Of a stretch of 10,874 nt of DNA, positions 1 to 6,704 are shown piece by piece. Location of the stretch: the NCBI GenBank assembly GCA_027044845.1, contig JALUBM010000013.1, positions 1 through 10,874 of the forward strand, in the 5' to 3' direction. Positions within the stretch are counted from its first letter, which is position 1; every line of letters begins with the position of its first letter. The notes under the pieces are model-generated. The model searched no databases, was not told the DNA's origin, and saw only the letters and a program-made list of their open reading frames with translations. The position numbers and the translations under genes are program-made. This stretch comes from Sulfurimonas sp. Lineage in GTDB: Bacteria > Campylobacterota > Campylobacteria > Campylobacterales > Sulfurimonadaceae.

Positions 1-1429
1 ATACTTTCTCTTGCATTGGGTCAGTAAAGTTATTTGGTGTCATATGTTGTTGCATGAACATTGAACCACCCATTAAGATTGGAAGGATATAGTACGGATC
101 CATAAGAGAAAGGTTATGAATCCATAAAATCCATGGAGCACCTTGCAATTCAACTGAATTTAAGATAGTACGATAGAGTGCAAAAAATACTGGAATTTGC
201 AATATCATTGGCAGACATCCACCAAGTGGATTTGCTCCATGCTTTTTATACATTTCCATTGTAGCTGCGTTTAGTTTTTGTGGATCTTTTTTATGTTTTT
301 CTTTTAATTCTTTAAGTTTTGGTGCAAGCATTTTCATTTTTTGCATACTTACCATACCTTTGTAAGTTAAAGGATAAAGTACAATTCTAATAAGAGCTGT
401 AAGTGCAATAATAGCCCATCCCCAGTTTCCAAAGATACTATGTAGCCATGAAAGAATTGCAAAAAGAGGTTTTGCTGCAAATGTAAACCATCCATATTCT
501 ATAGCATTTGTAAGCATAGGGTCAATTGATTTAAGCACTTTATGCTCTTTTGGACCAATATAACCATGAAGATTTACATTTTTATTTACTTCAAAATATA
601 TAACAGGATTATCATCTTTTCCTCGCTCTACTACAACGCTTGCATCCTTTTTAAAGCCATATAGAATAATGGCAGTATATTGATCAAAAGAGGAGACAAG
701 TTTTACATCTTGAAACAGTTGACGCCCTTCAGCTTTTCCATCTTCAATAATATGAACAACATCATCACCTGTATAGACCATATCCCCTGCGACTGCCATC
801 AACTTTTTAGAAACATGAGGTCTGTCTCCTAAATAGACAAAATAGCGAACATTTTTTGAAGTTGTTATATGTATATCATAATGACCATCAGGATAAAAAG
901 TAAGTTTTTTTGTTACAGTGAGCTGTGGTAATTTTTGTGTAAGCGTTACCGTAACTGGTTTACTGTCAAGTTTTATAAGATGATTACTTGCTACATAAGA
1001 CACCTTTGATGCTGCATCATTTATAGCATCATTTGCAAATCTAATATAGAGTGGTTTTGTGCTATTTGGAGGAATAAGTTGCGCATTGACATGGTCACTA
1101 TTTTGAAATTTATTTTCAAGCATCTCTTTTGATGCTATACGCCCTAGAGTGTCTATTTTTAGTATAAATTTCTTGTTTTTAATAGTAACAATATCACTAG
1201 AAATAGTTTTTTTCATCTTCTCTTGTTCTGCTATAGCACGTCCTGAGTCCTCTTCTACTTTTCTTGCAACATCTGTATTCTTTTTTGTTGTTACAACACT
1301 ATTTGCTTTAGCTTCTTTTGCTACAGCACTCTGTTTTGGTGGAAATATCGCAGTATAGCCTACGAAAAAAATTATCGACAATAGTACAGCTACTATTAAT
1401 CTTTGATTTGGTGACATTTTGTCTAACAC
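1..1429 (-). CDS. yidC: Membrane protein insertase YidC (3' end beyond window)
   Basis: YidC/Oxa1 insertase, which inserts and folds inner-membrane proteins with SecYEG or alone. About 476 codons are present; the C-terminal part, probably about 50 residues, lies off the left edge. An N-terminal membrane helix (about residues 11-27) is followed by a Lys/Glu/Ala-rich linker, a large periplasmic domain (about 70-300, the Gram-negative YidC type), and the insertase core. The core shows the conserved groove arginine in ALIRIVLYPLT (R348), then a charged cytoplasmic loop with QKMKMLAPKLKELKEKHKKD and the GGCLPMILQIPVFFALY segment. I chose the GTG at 1429 because AAAGGG at the end of yidD lies 6 nt before it; the in-frame ATG at 1417 has no ribosome binding site. 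It starts 3 nt after yidD stops, in the same transcript. Family assignment is certain; the start is well supported but not proven. Confidence 0.96.
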   Translation of the reverse strand, partial: MLDKMSPNQRLIVAVLLSIIFFVGYTAIFPPKQSAVAKEAKANSVVTTKKNTDVARKVEEDSGRAIAEQEKMKKTISSDIVTIKNKKFILKIDTLGRIASKEMLENKFQNSDHVNAQLIPPNSTKPLYIRFANDAINDAASKVSYVASNHLIKLDSKPVTVTLTQKLPQLTVTKKLTFYPDGHYDIHITTSKNVRYFVYLGDRPHVSKKLMAVAGDMVYTGDDVVHIIEDGKAEGRQLFQDVKLVSSFDQYTAIILYGFKKDASVVVERGKDDNPVIYFEVNKNVNLHGYIGPKEHKVLKSIDPMLTNAIEYGWFTFAAKPLFAILSWLHSIFGNWGWAIIALTALIRIVLYPLTYKGMVSMQKMKMLAPKLKELKEKHKKDPQKLNAATMEMYKKHGANPLGGCLPMILQIPVFFALYRTILNSVELQGAPWILWIHNLSLMDPYYILPILMGGSMFMQQHMTPNNFTDPMQEKV

Positions 1430-1432
1430 AAA

Positions 1433-1756
1433 TTACCCTTTATATGAAAAATTTTTTATAATGTAATAACGGCTCTTTTTATTTGGAACCAGCCAATATT
1501 TTACAGCATCAATCTCAAGTTTAACGGGTTTTAATGAAAGTTTATCCAAGAGTGGATATTCTATCCCGCCATCAAAAAATTGATTGCAACGTAGTATTCT
1601 AGTAAAAGAGTGGTAAAAAGCACTTGAAATTGAATTATTTTCAAAATTTATTCGTGCATATTCGCTACATGTAGGATAATAACGGCACGAACCATAACCG
1701 ATAAGCGTAAAAAATTTCTGATAGAGCCATAAAAGCTTAAGTAAAAGTTTTCGCAC
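1433..1756 (-). CDS. yidD: Membrane protein insertion efficiency factor YidD
   Basis: Small membrane-associated protein of the YidD (DUF37) family, which helps YidC-dependent insertion by a poorly understood mechanism. The 107 residues contain the family signature: an amphipathic N-terminal helix, CRYYPTCSEYA (C24, C30) and ILRCNQFFDGG (C57), so the three typical cysteines are kept. The tail of about 35 residues after EYPLLDKLSL is basic and less conserved. The start is GTG at 1756, 20 nt inside the end of rnpA, with no clear ribosome binding site before it, which suggests coupling to rnpA translation. yidC follows after 3 nt. Recognition is secure from the cysteine motifs and the rnpA-yidD-yidC order. 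Confidence 0.95.
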   Translation of the reverse strand: MRKLLLKLLWLYQKFFTLIGYGSCRYYPTCSEYARINFENNSISSAFYHSFTRILRCNQFFDGGIEYPLLDKLSLKPVKLEIDAVKYWLVPNKKSRYYIIKNFSYKG

Positions 1757-2075
1757 GGGTTAATATCTTGTTAAAATCATGAGTGAGTTTTTCAAATGGT
1801 GTATCAAATATTGCTGCTTTTGCAACAAATATATATGTACCATCTTTTAAAGAATCTGAGTATGTACAAAAAAGCGTACGGAGACGACGCTTCGCACGAT
1901 TACGTTTTACTGCATTACCAAGTTTTTTGGTAGCTGTAAAACCCACTTTGTGTACTCCTGCTTGAGGAAGAAAAAATAAAACTACACTATTTGAGTGCTG
2001 ATTCTTTCCTTTATTATAAACACATTGAAACTCTTTATGAAGTTTTAATGTGTTAAATCCGCCTATACTGACAAT
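1737..2075 (-). CDS. rnpA: Ribonuclease P protein component, apparent ATT start
   Basis: Protein subunit of RNase P, which binds the catalytic RNA and helps trim tRNA 5' leaders. The RNR motif region [10 protein letters not shown] (residues 57-66) and the preceding [12 protein letters not shown] are diagnostic. A first GTG in this frame (1946) would begin at VGFTATKK and lose the N-terminal third. However, the upstream codons read [18 protein letters not shown], then VVLFFLP, exactly what RnpA N-termini look like, so coding extends upstream. The frame is closed by a TAA just before ATT at 2073-2075, and no ATG, GTG or TTG lies between. ATT is the best candidate, with AAAGG 9 nt upstream; ATA at 2064-2066 is the alternative. 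With ATT the protein is 112 residues, a normal length. It overlaps rpmH by 13 nt and yidD by 20 nt. Identity is certain; the start is inferred. Confidence 0.92.
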   Translation of the reverse strand: MVSIGGFNTLKLHKEFQCVYNKGKNQHSNSVVLFFLPQAGVHKVGFTATKKLGNAVKRNRAKRRLRTLFCTYSDSLKDGTYIFVAKAAIFDTPFEKLTHDFNKILTRAKTFT

Positions 2076-2197
2076 TTTTTACGACCTTTAGCACGACGAC
2101 GATTAATTACATTACGACCATTTTTAGTAGCCATTCTAGCTCTAAAACCATGTGTTCGTTTTCTCGGTGTATTATGTGGTTGGTATGTTCTTTTCAT
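2063..2197 (-). CDS. rpmH: 50S ribosomal protein L34
   Basis: Ribosomal protein L34, a 44-residue, highly basic large-subunit protein. The sequence begins [20 protein letters not shown], continues with [20 protein letters not shown] and ends KKLSV, a near-textbook L34. Start is ATG at 2197 with AAGGA about 8 nt upstream. It is the first gene of the rpmH-rnpA-yidD-yidC cluster. In many bacteria this cluster sits beside dnaA and the replication origin; here its upstream neighbour is clpB in the same direction, so there is no sign of the origin. Confidence 0.98.
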   Translation of the reverse strand: MKRTYQPHNTPRKRTHGFRARMATKNGRNVINRRRAKGRKKLSV

Positions 2198-2228
2198 TCG
2201 ACATATCCTTATCTGATTTAAGTTCGGA

Positions 2229-2234
2229 ATTTTA
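2229..2234 (-). promoter_or_regulatory. Candidate -10 element for the rpmH cluster
   Basis: On the minus strand the clpB-rpmH gap contains TAAAAT preceded by a short T run. Transcription would begin near 2222, giving a leader of about 25 nt with the AAGGA ribosome binding site. No convincing -35 hexamer is seen, which is common for the main sigma factor in Campylobacterota. The assignment rests on position and a 5/6 match only, and AT-rich sequence gives such matches by chance. Confidence 0.35.
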
Positions 2235-2255
2235 CAAAAACTTTACTTAAAGCGT

Positions 2256-2281
2256 GGTTAAGGTTTTAAGAAACCTTAACC
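2256..2281 (-). terminator. Perfect 10-bp inverted repeat over the clpB stop codon
   Basis: The arms GGTTAAGGTT and AACCTTAACC are perfect complements around a 6-nt loop. The last clpB codons form the first arm and the TAA stop lies in the loop. As RNA this is a 10-bp stem. It lacks a downstream U tract; the next bases hold a weaker CTTT-AAGT-AAAG stem followed by five T. It could be a weak terminator, an mRNA-stabilising 3' hairpin or a partial read-through point into rpmH. Confidence 0.5.
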
Positions 2282-4842
2282 TCAACTTCACCGTTTTGTA
2301 CAGTAAATTCAACATGAGAACCTTCTTTTACCGTTCCTTCTAATATTAAATCAGCCAAACGGTCTTCAACTATTTCATATAAAGCACGTTTAAGAGGTCT
2401 CGCTCCATATACAGGGTCAAATCCAGCCTCAGCAATATAATCTTTTGCCTCTTCACTAAGAGAAAGTTCAATATCTCTTTCTTTCACTTTATTTGCAATT
2501 TCAGCGAAAAATATACTAACAATACCTTTAATTTGTTTCTCACCAAGTGCATTAAAAATAACCACATCATCAAGTCTATTTAAAAATTCGGGTTTAAAAG
2601 CTTTCTTAAGCTCAGTCATAACTAACCCTTCAAGTTCAGAACTTCCAGCATGTGAAATAATCTTATCACTTGCAATATTTGACGTAAGGATAATAATAGT
2701 ATTGCTAAAATCGACCGTTACACCTTTATTGTCTGTCAAGCGACCATCATCAAGCACTTGAAGTAGCATATTAAATACATCAGGGTGTGCTTTTTCTACC
2801 TCATCAAATAGAACAACAGAGTAAGGTTTTCTTCTTACAGCCTCTGTAAGCTGTCCACCCTCTTCATAACCTACATAACCAGGTGCTGCACCGACAAGGC
2901 GTGAAACTGCATGTTTTTCCATATATTCACTCATATCAATTCTAATGAGTGCATCTTCCGAATCAAACAAGAACTTCGCTAATGTTTTAGCAGTTTGTGT
3001 CTTACCAACTCCTGTAGGCCCTAAAAATAAGAAACTACCAATTGGTCTATTTTTATCACTTAATCCTGCTTTATTACGCTTAATCGCACGAGCAACGGCA
3101 TGAGTAGCTTGACCTTGACCAATAACAGTTTTATTCAATTCATCTTCTACATTTAAAATTTTATCTTTCTCACTTTGAAGCATTTTATTGACTGGAATAC
3201 CTGTCCACCTGCTTACAATAGAAGCAATAGACTCTTCATCTACAGAGTTTTTAAGAAGTGTTCCTTCTGCTTGCATTCTGTCCCATTTTGAATGAAGCTC
3301 TTTTTCTTGTTCGATAAGCTTTGGAATCTCACCATATTCTATTTCTGCAGCACGATTAAATTCAGAATTACCTTTTGCCAATTCTGCTTCACGGCGTTTT
3401 TGTTCTATTTCACCTTTTATCGCTGAAATATTTTCAAAAACACCTTTTTCAGTTTGGAACTGAGACTCTAATGTTCTTACCTTTTCTTTAACATCAGCAA
3501 GCTCTTTTTCAATCTCTTCAAGACGTTTTTCGTTTGATGGAGTTTTTTCCATTTTCAGAGCCTCTTTTTCAACCATAAGCTCTGAGAGTTTGCGTTTAGC
3601 CGCACTGAGTTCATTCGGCTCAGATTCGATTTGCATTTTAAGTTCTGCTGCTGCTTCATCAATTAAATCAATCGCTTTATCTGGCAAAAATCTGTCTGCA
3701 ATATATCTATCAGAAAGTTTTGCGGCAGCGACTAATGCACTGTCCGTAATACTTACATTATGATGTGCTTCAAGCCTCTCTTTAATCCCACGAAGAATTT
3801 GAAGTGACTGATTTACGCTCGGTTCATCTATAGAAATCGGTAAAAAACGACGTTGCAACGCAGCATCTTTTTCAAAATATTTTCTATACTCTTTAAGCGT
3901 TGTTGCACCGATAGTATGTAATTCTCCACGAGCAAGTGCAGGTTTTAGGATGTTTGCTGCATCCATTGAACCCTCTGAAGCACCCGCACCAACAATCGTA
4001 TGAATCTCATCAATAAAGAGAATAATATTTCCATTCTCTTTTACTTCATCAATAACAGCTTTTAATCTGTCCTCAAATTCACCACGATATTTTGCACCTG
4101 CAATCAGTGCTGACATGTCAAGTGCAATGACACGCTTGTTTTGCAATGAAGTCGGGACATCCCCACTTTGAATCCTTTGTGCAAGTCCTTCAACAAGTGC
4201 CGTTTTACCAACTCCTGGCTCACCAAGTAACATTGGATTATTTTTCGTTTTACGAATAAGAATCTGCATTGTTCTTGCAATCTCTTCGTCACGCCCAATA
4301 ACAGGAGCCAATTTACCTTCTGACGCTTCTTTTGTTAAGTCAATACCGTATTTGGATAATGATTCCAAAGTTTCATCAGCAGTCTGTGAATCAATTTTAG
4401 CCCCTCCACGTGCTGCTTCAAGTTCTTTTGACAGTTGCATAACATCTATATATTTTTCCAAAATTGTAGTAAACGGTTCTGTCTTTAAATTCGCTAGAAT
4501 ATATGTATCAACTGCCAAATAAGCATCGCCATTTTTTGTCATCAGCCCAACACCATTTTCCAGTGTTCTTACAAAATCATGAGAAAGTTTTATATTTTCT
4601 TTTGTCACACTTGAAGATTTTGGCAGTTTTTCTGCCATACTCTTTATATCAAGTTCCATAGCAACCTTATCTACACCCATTTTATTGAACATCTGATTCA
4701 GTACAGAATCCGAATTCGTCAAAAGTGCCCATAAAAAGTGTATAGCTGTCACTTCTTGATTTTTATTATGTAGTGCCAAAGACAACGCACTCTCAATTGC
4801 CTCAGTCATATTATGTGTTAATTTTTCAAAAATGTTATTCAT
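2266..4842 (-). CDS. clpB: Chaperone ClpB (Hsp100 disaggregase)
   Basis: Cytoplasmic AAA+ hexamer that pulls proteins out of aggregates together with DnaK. The 858 residues match the usual ClpB length. In order: Clp N-domain repeats (about 1-145); first ATPase domain with Walker A GEPGVGKT (207-214), pore loop KYRG (251-254) and Walker B ILFIDE (274-279); the long coiled-coil middle domain (about 405-525), which separates ClpB from ClpA; second ATPase domain with Walker A GPTGVGKT (608-615) and pore loop GYVG (655-658); and the C-terminal D2-small domain ending near VEVKVS. I see no ClpP-binding IGF-type loop, as expected for ClpB. Start is ATG at 4842 with AAGGA upstream. A 20-bp inverted repeat over a likely promoter lies just upstream, fitting heat-shock-type control. 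The 50-nt gap after the PLP gene suggests its own transcription, possibly with read-through. Confidence 0.98.
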   Translation of the reverse strand: MNNIFEKLTHNMTEAIESALSLALHNKNQEVTAIHFLWALLTNSDSVLNQMFNKMGVDKVAMELDIKSMAEKLPKSSSVTKENIKLSHDFVRTLENGVGLMTKNGDAYLAVDTYILANLKTEPFTTILEKYIDVMQLSKELEAARGGAKIDSQTADETLESLSKYGIDLTKEASEGKLAPVIGRDEEIARTMQILIRKTKNNPMLLGEPGVGKTALVEGLAQRIQSGDVPTSLQNKRVIALDMSALIAGAKYRGEFEDRLKAVIDEVKENGNIILFIDEIHTIVGAGASEGSMDAANILKPALARGELHTIGATTLKEYRKYFEKDAALQRRFLPISIDEPSVNQSLQILRGIKERLEAHHNVSITDSALVAAAKLSDRYIADRFLPDKAIDLIDEAAAELKMQIESEPNELSAAKRKLSELMVEKEALKMEKTPSNEKRLEEIEKELADVKEKVRTLESQFQTEKGVFENISAIKGEIEQKRREAELAKGNSEFNRAAEIEYGEIPKLIEQEKELHSKWDRMQAEGTLLKNSVDEESIASIVSRWTGIPVNKMLQSEKDKILNVEDELNKTVIGQGQATHAVARAIKRNKAGLSDKNRPIGSFLFLGPTGVGKTQTAKTLAKFLFDSEDALIRIDMSEYMEKHAVSRLVGAAPGYVGYEEGGQLTEAVRRKPYSVVLFDEVEKAHPDVFNMLLQVLDDGRLTDNKGVTVDFSNTIIILTSNIASDKIISHAGSSELEGLVMTELKKAFKPEFLNRLDDVVIFNALGEKQIKGIVSIFFAEIANKVKERDIELSLSEEAKDYIAEAGFDPVYGARPLKRALYEIVEDRLADLILEGTVKEGSHVEFTVQNGEVEVKVS

Positions 4843-4867
4843 AGTTCAATCCTTTTTTATATTATTG

Positions 4868-4887
4868 TGCAAGTATACACTCTTGCA
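4868..4887 (-). promoter_or_regulatory. Inverted repeat (operator candidate) over putative clpB -10 element
   Basis: TGCAAG and CTTGCA flank 8 bp, a dyad of 20 bp about 25 nt before the clpB ATG. On the minus strand it contains TATACT (4872-4877), a good -10 match that would give a start near 4865 and a leader of about 22 nt. A dyad over the -10 of a heat-shock gene is the usual layout for a repressor site. It does not match CIRCE (TTAGCACTC-N9-GAGTGCTAA) or the HspR HAIR box (CTTGAGT-N7-ACTCAAG). Confidence 0.45.
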
Positions 4888-4892
4888 AAATA

Positions 4893-5765
4893 TCATTTTG
4901 CTACTTTAGTTGCAAAGCATTTCTTATAACGGGCAAGCATGCTTTTATTACCACTTACTCCCCCACTATGTACATACATGATTTTTTCATTCGTTTGTTC
5001 TAAGAGTGCCTGCCACATTGCGGGAGCATAAAGCAAATCAAATTCTATACCCTTTACATGTAAGCGTTGATACATCTCATAAAACTCTTTATACGGTTTG
5101 GCAAAATGATACTTCTTTTTCGGTTCTAAGATAGTAAGATTACTCGGGATTTTTGTCAAAGCACTCATTTGCTCTTTCAAATAAGCACTGTCACCGACAC
5201 AAGGCGTTGTATAAACTCTATATTCGGGCAAAGCCAGAGCCAAAAAAAGTGCCGTTGTTCCTGTCCCTGAGGGTGTTGCTAAGGCTGTTGTAGGAAACGC
5301 TTTATTTTGTTCGTGTATTTCCTGTGCTAAAACTTCGAGACCTTGTTTTGCAGCTTTAATCGCACCACCTTGTTCAATCACAAAAGTTCTATCATCCAAA
5401 TTCAAACGCAAGGAGGCAATAAATTCTCTGTAATAATTATTTTCTATCTCTTTATGCTCCATTCCTAAAATAAGAGCATCTGCATAATTACCTTCATTCT
5501 CATTTTTTTGCAAAGTAGAAAGTTTTTTTGTATAGTAAATAAATCTCCACTTTTTTTTCTTACACATTGCAGCAATCGCTAGCATTGCATTTGATTGCGT
5601 TCCTCCGTAAGATATTATAGTATCGTATATGGTATTTTGAGTATTTAAGAGAGTGTAAAGTTTTCTATATTTATTACCTGCGAGGTAAGGATCAATAAGG
5701 TCATCTCGCTTGACAAAAAACTCCCTTCCCTCTAAAGTTATTTTAGAAATAGGAGAGTTTTTCAT
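4893..5765 (-). CDS. PLP-dependent enzyme, ACC deaminase / D-cysteine desulfhydrase-like
   Basis: Fold-type-II pyridoxal-phosphate enzyme, probably cytoplasmic. VKRDDLIDPYLAGNKYRKL matches the cofactor-lysine region of this family (K32 as the Schiff-base lysine), GGTQSN (54-59) is the substrate-side loop, PSGTGTT (165-171) resembles the phosphate-binding loop, and HSGG (266-269) is the typical C-terminal motif. At 290 residues it is shorter than the roughly 330 usual for ACC deaminase or D-cysteine desulfhydrase, and the residue after SN is Ala rather than the His or Gln seen in characterised enzymes. The substrate therefore cannot be named; annotation as ACC deaminase would overstate the evidence. 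The ATG lies 3 nt after the isomerase stop with no strong ribosome binding site, implying translational coupling in a two-gene operon. Confidence 0.85.
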   Translation of the reverse strand: MKNSPISKITLEGREFFVKRDDLIDPYLAGNKYRKLYTLLNTQNTIYDTIISYGGTQSNAMLAIAAMCKKKKWRFIYYTKKLSTLQKNENEGNYADALILGMEHKEIENNYYREFIASLRLNLDDRTFVIEQGGAIKAAKQGLEVLAQEIHEQNKAFPTTALATPSGTGTTALFLALALPEYRVYTTPCVGDSAYLKEQMSALTKIPSNLTILEPKKKYHFAKPYKEFYEMYQRLHVKGIEFDLLYAPAMWQALLEQTNEKIMYVHSGGVSGNKSMLARYKKCFATKVAK

Positions 5766-5768
5766 TTG

Positions 5769-6599
5769 CTATTTAATAGATGCTTTTTTCTGTAATTCTT
5801 CCATCTTTTTCTTCATTGCAGCTTTAAATTTTTCCATTTTTAAACGCTGTTCTATAAATGCTTTTACTTCATTGAAGCTTCGTGTCATTGACGGTCTTTT
5901 ATCTTCTACATAAATAACGTGATATCCAAATTGTGTTTTAACAGGTTGTAAAGTGATTTCACCTTTTTTCATTGAAAATACTTTCTTGTTAAATGCAGGA
6001 ACCATTTGCCCTTTAGCAAAATATCCTAAATCTCCACCTTTTGACCCACTAGGTCCTGTTGAGTCTTTTTTCGCAAGTTCTATAAATTTCTCTTTGAGTT
6101 TTTGACCACTGAGTGATTTTAACTGAGATATAATTTTTTCTGCTTCAGCTTTTGTTTTAACTAAAATATGACGAGCGTGAACGCTCTCTTTTTCATTAAA
6201 TTCTTCTTTGTTTTTATTATAATAGTCTTTCAACTCTTTCGTTGAAATTTTAATACTGTCAAGAAGTTTTTTTTGCCAAACCTGAATTGCAAGCTCTTTT
6301 TTCATTCTTTGTTCAAGTTTTTTATATTCTGCTTTATACTCTTTAGACTTAATGATGCCCGATTTTTTCGCATTGTCATAGATTAATTCTTTTCCAATAA
6401 GCTGTTTAAGTACCTGTTGTCTAAATGCAGCCTGTCTATTTGCTGGAACTTGATTAAATCTTCCTTGCGTCGCTTGCATTAACTCTTGATTCACTTCTTC
6501 TTGTGTAATCGGTTTGCCATTTACTGTTACTAGAGTTTTTGCCGATGCAATTACTCCTGTTAGTAATAAAGCGGAAAGTAATATTGTCACTTTGTTCAT
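5769..6599 (-). CDS. Periplasmic parvulin-type peptidyl-prolyl isomerase (PEB4/SurA-like)
   Basis: Periplasmic folding chaperone with peptidyl-prolyl cis-trans isomerase activity. The 276 residues start with a Sec signal peptide (cleavage likely after VIASA, residue 20). Next comes a helical chaperone region (about 21-135) of the SurA-N/PrsA type, including TVNGKPITQEEVNQEL, and then one parvulin domain (about 139-233) with HARHILVKT (141-149), GGDLGYF (188-194), the PAFNKKVFSMKKGE segment and H227 in FGYHVIY. A Lys-rich helical tail follows. Domain order and length resemble Campylobacter PEB4 (Cj0596) rather than two-parvulin SurA. Such proteins help outer-membrane proteins cross the periplasm. 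Start is ATG at 6599 with AAGGA 7 nt upstream. In C. jejuni the homologue is followed by the aldolase gene fba; here a PLP enzyme follows instead. Confidence 0.93.
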   Translation of the reverse strand: MNKVTILLSALLLTGVIASAKTLVTVNGKPITQEEVNQELMQATQGRFNQVPANRQAAFRQQVLKQLIGKELIYDNAKKSGIIKSKEYKAEYKKLEQRMKKELAIQVWQKKLLDSIKISTKELKDYYNKNKEEFNEKESVHARHILVKTKAEAEKIISQLKSLSGQKLKEKFIELAKKDSTGPSGSKGGDLGYFAKGQMVPAFNKKVFSMKKGEITLQPVKTQFGYHVIYVEDKRPSMTRSFNEVKAFIEQRLKMEKFKAAMKKKMEELQKKASIK

Positions 6600-6607
6600 T
6601 ATGATTC

Positions 6608-6628
6608 CTTGTATAATATTGATACAAG
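6608..6628 (-). promoter_or_regulatory. 7-7-7 inverted repeat before the isomerase gene (HAIR-like)
   Basis: CTTGTAT and ATACAAG, perfect complements, flank 7 bp. It ends 9 nt before the ATG and its proximal arm overlaps the AAGGA ribosome binding site. The spacing and the outer CTTG/CAAG equal the HspR HAIR consensus CTTGAGT-N7-ACTCAAG, with 5 of 7 positions matching in each arm. It could be an operator, or an mRNA hairpin that partly hides the ribosome binding site. Function is inferred only. Confidence 0.45.
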
Positions 6629-6630
6629 AA

Positions 6631-6662
6631 GTTTAATAGTAATATATTAATAGTTATTAAAC
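6631..6662. repeat. AT-rich dyad in the divergent isomerase/nth promoter region
   Basis: GTTTAATA (6631-6638) and TATTAAAC (6655-6662) are perfect 8-bp inverted arms with a 16-bp spacer. Inside, TTAATAG occurs twice as a direct repeat (6633-6639 and 6647-6653, 14 bp apart) and TAATATATTA (6640-6649) is itself palindromic. The element sits between the two divergent starts, where a regulator or the isomerase promoter might be expected. High AT content raises the chance of coincidence. Confidence 0.35.
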
Positions 6663-6689
6663 AGAATTTTATTTTCTCCACTTTATATA

Positions 6690-6698
6690 TGCTAAAAT
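6690..6698 (+). promoter_or_regulatory. Extended -10 promoter of nth, possibly leaderless
   Basis: TGCTAAAAT fits an extended -10 (TGn followed by a 5/6 match to TATAAT). It ends 6 nt before the nth ATG, so transcription should begin at or within a base or two of the start codon. No purine-rich ribosome binding site precedes the ATG, consistent with a leaderless message. Confidence 0.5.
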
Positions 6699-6704
6699 AC
6701 ATTT

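Noticed and set aside
1149..1358. Plus-strand open frame with a hydrophobic product
   Set aside because: It lies entirely antisense to the yidC linker region; its hydrophobicity is the mirror of Lys/Glu/Ala-rich codons, and it has no convincing start signals.
1783..1965. Plus-strand open frame of 60 codons
   Set aside because: Antisense to the conserved RnpA core; no family resemblance.
2198..2265. Possible replication origin near rpmH
   Set aside because: rpmH-rnpA often adjoins dnaA, but here clpB is adjacent, the gap is under 70 nt and I see no DnaA-box cluster (TTATCCACA-like).
4104..4298. Minus-strand open frame inside clpB
   Set aside because: Alternate frame of the first ATPase domain of clpB; a shadow.
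4868..4887. CIRCE or HAIR operator at clpB
   Set aside because: The dyad TGCAAG-N8-CTTGCA has the CTTG/CAAG halves in the opposite orientation to HAIR and lacks the GAGTGCTAA arm of CIRCE, so it is reported only as an unassigned dyad.
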